A DNA stretch of 42,148 bases from Candidatus Eiseniibacteriota bacterium (GTDB taxonomy: Bacteria; Eisenbacteria; RBG-16-71-46). The stretch lies in the NCBI GenBank assembly GCA_005893225.1, contig VBOT01000105.1:1-42148 (forward strand), given 5' to 3'. The notes below the pieces were generated by a model. That model ran no database searches, had not been told where the DNA came from, and saw nothing but the letters and a program-made list of their open reading frames with translations. The position numbers and the translations under genes were made by a program. Shown piece after piece: positions 36,530-42,148 of the stretch; position 1 is the first letter of the stretch; each line of letters opens with the position of its first letter.

Positions 36530-38044
36530 CTAGGTGCGCCGCTCGCCTCGCAGGCTCGCCCGCAGGGCCGCGGGGAGGATCTCCTGCACCAGCTCGGCGT
36601 CCTGGCGGCCGAGCGCCCCGAGCGCCACCAGCGCCAGGATGTAGGCGGCCATCGCGAACGTCCCCATCAGCGCGATCCCCCAGGCGCCGCCCGGATCGAG
36701 CGGCGAGAGCAGCACCATCGTCGCCGCCGCTATCCCCCCGGCGATCAGCGGGGCCCGCGCCACGCCGAACAGGCCGATGCGCGGCACCGAACGCCCGAAC
36801 GCCATGTACATGAGCGCGAAGCTCAGCGCCTCGCTCGCCACGGTGGTCGCCGAGGCGCCGAGGTACGAGAAGTAGGGGATCAGCGTCAGGTTGATGGCCA
36901 CGTTGAAGAGGGCCGTGATGGCAACCGCCCGCGCGCTCACCGACTGGCGCCGCTGGGCCGCGAGCAGGTGGAGCATGGTGTCGGCCATGAAGGCCCCCGG
37001 AAGGGCCCAGATCAGGATGGCGAGCCCGGCGGCGGCGGGCGCGTAGTCCGGCCCCAGCACCAGCACGATGATCTCGCGCGCGCGGAAGGTGACGAACACC
37101 GCGACCCCGATCGTGAACATCAGGTGGAGGCGGAGCGACTTCCGGCACAGCACGCCCAGCGCCTCGGCCGGCCCGTCGGCGGCGCGCGCCATGATCGGGA
37201 ACAGCACCGACCGGTACGCGGCCGAGAGCAGCACGAACGCCTCGAAGAAGCGGTAGATCCCGCCGTAGAGCCCCACCGCCGACTCGCCCTTGATGGCGTG
37301 GAGCAGCACCGAGTCGATGCGGAAGTACACCACGATGAACACACCCGAGAGCGCGAGCGGGGCCGCCTCGCGGAGGAGCGCGAGATAGCCGAGGAGCGGG
37401 GCTGGCGGCGCCGTGCTATCGGCGTCACGTGCCGCCTCGTCCGGGGCAGCGGCGCGCCAGAGATCGCGGGACGTGACCAGGGCGACGCCCAGGTGCACGG
37501 TGGCCGCCGCCAGGTAGGCGAGGGCGCCGCCCATCGCGCCGGCGCGGGAGAACACCAGCACCACCCCCACCGCCAGGGCGGTGGCGCTCTGGGCCACCAC
37601 CGACATTCCGGCCACGCCGGCGCGGTTCCCCGACTTGAGCAGGTTCTCGAACAGCAGCGCCGCCGAGTTCAGGAGCATCGCAACGGTGAAGACCGCGGTG
37701 AGCGCCAGCACGTCCGGGGAGGATCGCGTTGCGACCGAGGTCCCCAGGGTGACGAGCAGCGTGACAAGGGCGAGACCCAGCTTCAGCACCAGGCCGCGGC
37801 CGAGGAGTGCGCGGGTGTAGCGGGGAGCGCGCGAGGTCTCGCGCACGATCAATGTGCTCACCCCGAAGTCCGCGATCACGCTGAAGAGCAGGGTGAAGGA
37901 CATCGCGAAGGTGTAGCGACCGAACTGCTCCACCCCGAGCCGGCGCGCCAGGATCAGGTAGAAGACGAAGTCCAGCACCTTGGCCGAGAGGAGTCCCCCG
38001 AGCAGGCGGGTCGTGCTGCGGGCGACGGTCCTGGCGGTGCTCAC
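36530..38044 (-). CDS. Oligosaccharide flippase / polysaccharide biosynthesis (Wzx-like) membrane protein
   Basis: GGLLSAKVLDFVFYLILARRLGVEQFGRYTFAMSFTLLFSVIADFGVSTLIVRE; multi-TM; GTG start. Confidence 0.85.
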   Translation of the reverse strand: MSTARTVARSTTRLLGGLLSAKVLDFVFYLILARRLGVEQFGRYTFAMSFTLLFSVIADFGVSTLIVRETSRAPRYTRALLGRGLVLKLGLALVTLLVTLGTSVATRSSPDVLALTAVFTVAMLLNSAALLFENLLKSGNRAGVAGMSVVAQSATALAVGVVLVFSRAGAMGGALAYLAAATVHLGVALVTSRDLWRAAAPDEAARDADSTAPPAPLLGYLALLREAAPLALSGVFIVVYFRIDSVLLHAIKGESAVGLYGGIYRFFEAFVLLSAAYRSVLFPIMARAADGPAEALGVLCRKSLRLHLMFTIGVAVFVTFRAREIIVLVLGPDYAPAAAGLAILIWALPGAFMADTMLHLLAAQRRQSVSARAVAITALFNVAINLTLIPYFSYLGASATTVASEALSFALMYMAFGRSVPRIGLFGVARAPLIAGGIAAATMVLLSPLDPGGAWGIALMGTFAMAAYILALVALGALGRQDAELVQEILPAALRASLRGERRT

Positions 38045-38474
38045 GCGGTAGCGCTCCCCGGGGTCGAGGCAGGGCCCGGAACGCCGGCCGTTCCTGGCCC
38101 GGAATGAGCCACACCCCGCGGCAGGACCGCCGTCGGAAAGCGCTTCAATCGATTGGTGGGCATGACGGGTCGATGAGGTTGTCGGTCGATTCCCACCACG
38201 GATCGAGCCCAATCTGACGCTGATGGGGCTGGCGCCGGGCGGGAGGTACGCTTGGAAACGCGGCCCGGCGAACGCCGCGGGGCCCGTCCGCGTCCGACCT
38301 CGGGGCGGACGGGGCGGTGCGGGCGGGGGCGCGGGCGCCGACCGAGCCGCGGCGGAATCGGCAGAAGACATGACGGGGGCTCAAAATGACCGACATCACC
38401 GGCCGATCCTCGATCATCGGAAGGAACGGCGTTTCGTCGGCCGAGCCCGGTAGAAGCTTCGGGTCCAACCGGCA

Positions 38475-40254
38475 ATGTCGGCTATCTCGGAAAAGGTGCT
38501 CACCATCGATGCTCTGCTCAAGGAGCATCGCGTCATCGAACCCGCCTCGACGTTCCGTGCTCGCACCCTGGTCAAGGATGCTCGCGTCTACGAGGAGGCC
38601 GATCGCGATTTCGAGGGCTTCTGGGCGCGCGAGGCCCGAACGGCTGCACTGGTCCCGCCGCTGGAGCCGTGTCTGCAAGTGGGATCCACCCTGGGTCAAG
38701 TGGTTCCTGGGGGGCCGCCTCAATGCCGCCTACAACTGCCTGGACCGGCACGTGGCCACTCATCCGGAGCGCGTGGCCTACTTCTGGGAAGGCGAGCCCG
38801 GGGACACCCGCCGTCTCACCTATCGCGATCTCCACGCTGAGGTCGGCAGGTTCGCGAATGCCCTGAGAAAGCTCGGCGTGCGCCGCGGCGACCGGGTCGC
38901 GATCTACCTGGGAATGGTCCCCGAGCTACCGGTCGCGATGCTGGCGTGCGCCAGGATCGGCACCGTCCACTCCGTGGTGTTCGGCGGCTTCGCCGCGGAC
39001 GCGCTTCGGGACCGGATCGACGACGCCGATGCGGAGATCGTGATCACCGCCGACGGGGCCTGGCGCCGCGGAAAGATCGTGCCTCTCAAGGCGAGCGCCG
39101 ACGAGGCCGTGAAGGTATGCCCGAGCATCCGTGCGGTCGTGGTGGTGCGCCGGACAGGCGAGACGGTGCCGATGACGCCGGGCCGCGACCTCTGGTACCA
39201 CGACCTCGTCGAGGGCGAGACGAGCGAGTGTTCGCCCGAGGAGATGGACGCCGAGGACCCGCTCTACATCCTCTACACCTCGGGCACGACGGGGAAGCCC
39301 AAGGGGATCCTCCACACCACCGGCGGCTACCTGCTCGGCGTGTCCACAACCCATCGCCTCATCTTCGACATCCATCCCGAGGAGGACATCTACTGGTGCG
39401 CCGCGGACATCGGCTGGGTCACCGGCCACTCGTACATCGTGTACGGCCCGCTCGCCAACGGCACGACCAGCATCCTCTACGAGGGCGCGCCCGATTACCC
39501 CGACAAGGATCGCTGGTGGTCGATCGCCGAGAAGTACCGGGCCACGATCCTCTACACCGCGCCCACGGCGATCCGTGCCTTCATGAAGTGGGGCCCTGGA
39601 TATCCGGCTCGACACGACCTCTCGTCGCTGAGGCTCCTGGGGACCGTGGGCGAGCCGATCAATCCCGTCGCCGCCAACCAGGGCGGCTATCTGGTGCTCC
39701 GGCGCCCCTGGCCGGCCCAGTTCCGGACCATCTACGGCAGCCCCGAGCGCTACGTCGAGCAGTACTTCTCGAAGTTCGGCAAGGGGATCTACGTCACCGG
39801 GGACGGGGCCAAGCGCGACGACGACGGTGATTTCTGGCTGCTCGGCCGGATCGACGACGTGATGAATGTCGCCGGGCACCGGCTTTCGACGTTCGAGATC
39901 GAGTCGGCGCTGGTCGACCACCGGGCGGTGGCCGAATCCGCGGTGGTGTCGCGGCCCGACCCGGACGTCGGCGAGGCCATCGTGGCGTTCGTGACCCTCA
40001 AGGCCGGGGTGAACGGAGACGAGAAGCTGATCGCCGAGCTCCGCGAGCACGTCGCCAAGAAGATCGGCAAGCTCGCGCGTCCGCACGCCATCGTGCTCAG
40101 CGCCGATCTCCCCAAGACCCGCTCGGGGAAGATCCTGCGCCGGCTGCTTCGGGATGTGGCCCGCGGCAGGGCACTCGGGGACGTGACCACCCTCGCGAAC
40201 GCCGAGGTGGTCGAGGAGATCCGTAGTCTCGCCAAGACCCGGCACGAGGAGTGA
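38475..40254 (+). pseudogene. acs: Acetyl-CoA synthetase gene with an apparent frameshift (~38640) and an in-frame internal deletion (~39665)
   Basis: N-terminus [50 protein letters not shown] in frame 0; remainder [70 protein letters not shown] in frame 1; WWQTETG region absent between GEPINP and [10 protein letters not shown]. Confidence 0.85.
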
Positions 40255-40309
40255 GCCCGCCGCCGGGTGCGCGCGTGCCCCATCAATTGAAGTGCCGGGA
40301 ATGAAACCA

Positions 40310-40353
40310 GGGATGCGATCCGGCAGCGCCTGCGGAACGCATCCCGTGTTTTC
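40310..40353 (+). terminator. Rho-independent terminator after acs
   Basis: GGGATGCG ATCCGGCAGCGCCTGCGGAA CGCATCCC GTGTTTTC. Confidence 0.75.
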
Positions 40354-41695
40354 ACGCGTGTCTGGGTGTCGCGAACGCCCCCTCCGGCGGCTCCGGCTTC
40401 CAGATGCTCATCGTGCGAGTCTCCCGCATCAGGAACAGGCAGAGCAGGAACGCGACGGCCGGGACGGCGATCGGATAGATCAGCGCCGAGCCCACGCTGC
40501 CGGTGCGCACGAACACCGAGGTCGTGATGATCGGCACGAGCCCGCCTCCCCATCCGTTGCCGATGTGATACGGCACCGATACCGAGGTGTACCGGATGCG
40601 GGCGGGGAAGAACTCGGCGAGGAAAGCCGCGATCGGGCCGTAGACCATCCCCACGTACGACACCAGGATCGCCACCACCAGGACGGCCATCGGGTAGTTG
40701 ATGCCGCCCGGCTCGGCGAACCTGCCGAGGGCCATATAGAGCGGATAGTACGTCAGGGCCGCGAGGAGGAAGCCGCCGAGGATGATGGGTTTGCGGCCGA
40801 TCTTGTCCGAGAGCCAGCCGAACAGCACCAGTGTGGGAGTGCCGATGAGCAGCCCTGCCCCCACGATCAGGCTCGAGGTCAGGACGTCCACCTTCTTCAC
40901 CGTCTGTAGGAAGTATAGGGCCCAGAACTGGCTCGAGTACCAGACGCAGCCCTCGCCGATCACCACGATGCTCGCGATCAGCACGTACTTCAGGTTGCTG
41001 CTGAGAAACGCCTCGCGCCAGGGATTGACCGCCGTCTGCCCCTTCGCCTTGATGGCCTGGAAGATCGGCGTCTCCTGGAGCTGCAGCCTGATGTAGATCG
41101 CGATCCCCACCAGCACGGCGGACAGCAGGAACGGGATCCGCCACCCCCACCTGCTGAAGGCCTCCGTCCCCATCCAGGTGCGGATCACCGCCAGCGACAC
41201 CACGATGCCCAGCGTGGGCGAGGTCTGGAGCCACCCGGTGTAGTAGCCGCGCTTCTCGTCCGACACGTGCTCGGCCACGTAGGTGATGGCCCCGCCGTAC
41301 TCGCCGCCCAGACAGAGCCCCTGGATGAGGCGGAGGAAGAACAGGATGAAGGCCGCCGAGAGGCCGATCTGCGCGTAGGTCGGGATCACCCCGATGAGCG
41401 CCGTCGAGAGGCCCATGCCTCCGAGGGTGATGAGGAAGGTGTACTTGCGCCCGACCAGATCGCCGAGCCAGCCGAAGAGAAAGGCCCCCAGCGGTCGGAT
41501 CAGGAAGCCGACCGAGAAGAGCGCGATGGTGCTGAGCAGCGCCGCGACCGGGTGCCTCTTCTCGAAGAACTGGACCGAGAGGATCGCCGCGAGACTCCCG
41601 AAGATGTAGAAATCGTACCACTCGATCACGTTCCCCGCCGCGGCGGCGACGACCACGCGGCGAAGTTCCTTGAGGGAGAGCTGAGGGCTATCCAT
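40352..41695 (-). CDS. MFS transporter, metabolite:H+ symporter (MHS/ProP-like) family
   Basis: RRVVVAAAAGNVIEWYDFYIFGSLAAILSVQFF..FLIRPLGAFLFGWLGDLVGRKYTFLITL..RLIQGLCLGGEYGGAITYVAEH. Confidence 0.92.
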   Translation of the reverse strand: MDSPQLSLKELRRVVVAAAAGNVIEWYDFYIFGSLAAILSVQFFEKRHPVAALLSTIALFSVGFLIRPLGAFLFGWLGDLVGRKYTFLITLGGMGLSTALIGVIPTYAQIGLSAAFILFFLRLIQGLCLGGEYGGAITYVAEHVSDEKRGYYTGWLQTSPTLGIVVSLAVIRTWMGTEAFSRWGWRIPFLLSAVLVGIAIYIRLQLQETPIFQAIKAKGQTAVNPWREAFLSSNLKYVLIASIVVIGEGCVWYSSQFWALYFLQTVKKVDVLTSSLIVGAGLLIGTPTLVLFGWLSDKIGRKPIILGGFLLAALTYYPLYMALGRFAEPGGINYPMAVLVVAILVSYVGMVYGPIAAFLAEFFPARIRYTSVSVPYHIGNGWGGGLVPIITTSVFVRTGSVGSALIYPIAVPAVAFLLCLFLMRETRTMSIWKPEPPEGAFATPRHA

Positions 41696-41832
41696 GGGTG
41701 AACCTCGGATCGGCCGTGCGGTTGATGGGTTCCGGCCGGAACGACGCCCCTTCGACTGCGGGCGGACGTCCAGTCCGTCGAGTCGCCGCGTCGAGCCAAG
41801 CCATATGCGAACCAGGGCGCATGGGTGCTTCC

Positions 41833-42148
41833 TCAGCGGTCGGCCGAGCCGCCGGCGACCAGTCCCTTGCTGCGCCACTTCTCGAAGATCGTCTTCACCT
41901 GCTTGTGCGCCTCCTCCAGCGCCTGCTTGGGGCTCATCCGCCCGGTCGCCGCGTTCGCGAACATGGTGGGGAGCACGAACGTGTCGAACACCTCGCCTTC
42001 CGCCGGGTTGGCGGGCCCCGGGTGCCCGATGTTCGTCGCCCATTCCAGGGCCGTGCCGATCGGCTTGAGCTTGGACGGCGGGTTCGAGCCGAACGGATCG
42101 CTGGCGGTGACCTGCCCGAGCCATTTGTTACCCGCCTCGGGCTTCTGC
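41833..42148 (-). CDS. Extracellular solute-binding protein of a sugar-type ABC transporter, C-terminal part (truncated by window edge)
   Basis: Minus-strand translation QKPEAGNKWLGQVTASDPFGSNPPSKLKPIGTALEWATNIGHPGPANPAEGEVFDTFVLPTMFANAATGRMSPKQALEEAHKQVKTIFEKWRSKGLVAGGSADR*. Confidence 0.7.
   Translation of the reverse strand, partial: QKPEAGNKWLGQVTASDPFGSNPPSKLKPIGTALEWATNIGHPGPANPAEGEVFDTFVLPTMFANAATGRMSPKQALEEAHKQVKTIFEKWRSKGLVAGGSADR

Noticed and set aside
33861-37148. 1095-aa minus-strand ORF
   Set aside because: Overlaps GGDEF-like, Fsr-like and flippase genes in other frames; composition typical of a spurious GC-rich ORF.
1-42148. CRISPR arrays, rRNA genes, intact IS elements, prophage, known anti-phage defence operons
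   Set aside because: None seen: no regularly spaced repeats, rRNA motifs, intact transposase/integrase catalytic domains or defence gene signatures.

Overview
High-GC bacterial chromosomal window, about 42 kb. The FlgD-like C-terminal domain, alternative complex III and overall style suggest an uncultured FCB/Eisenbacteria-like lineage; this is inference only. Main content: (1) 5' end of the window: a partial PKD/FlgD-domain secreted protein, a TolB-like beta-propeller protein and tRNA-Leu(UAA). (2) A complete alternative complex III operon, actA-F, on the minus strand. (3) A type IV pilin-like gene with a sigma-54-like promoter and a leader hairpin, an orphan membrane sensor-like protein and a lipoprotein. 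(4) A tightly coupled minus-strand cassette: CysM-like synthase, Mec-type JAMM protease, a single-chain CysO(MoaD-like)-MoeB/ThiF(E1)-rhodanese fusion, and an M48 protease. (5) A nearly complete glucose/pentose-phosphate gene set (glk, tkt, tal-pgi, pgl, zwf, gnd), with fumC, a threonine dehydratase, an OsmC protein and a transhydrogenase between. (6) A glycosyltransferase, an orphan transposase-type HTH protein, a GAF/degenerate-GGDEF protein behind a sigma-54-like promoter, a flippase, two MFS transporters, a damaged acetyl-CoA synthetase gene and a partial solute-binding protein. Strongest candidates for a second look: the internal-diglycine CysO-E1-rhodanese fusion next to its putative JAMM processing protease, and an 88-bp intergenic core present in two inverted copies (86/88 identical), each flanked by a different pair of self-complementary arms.
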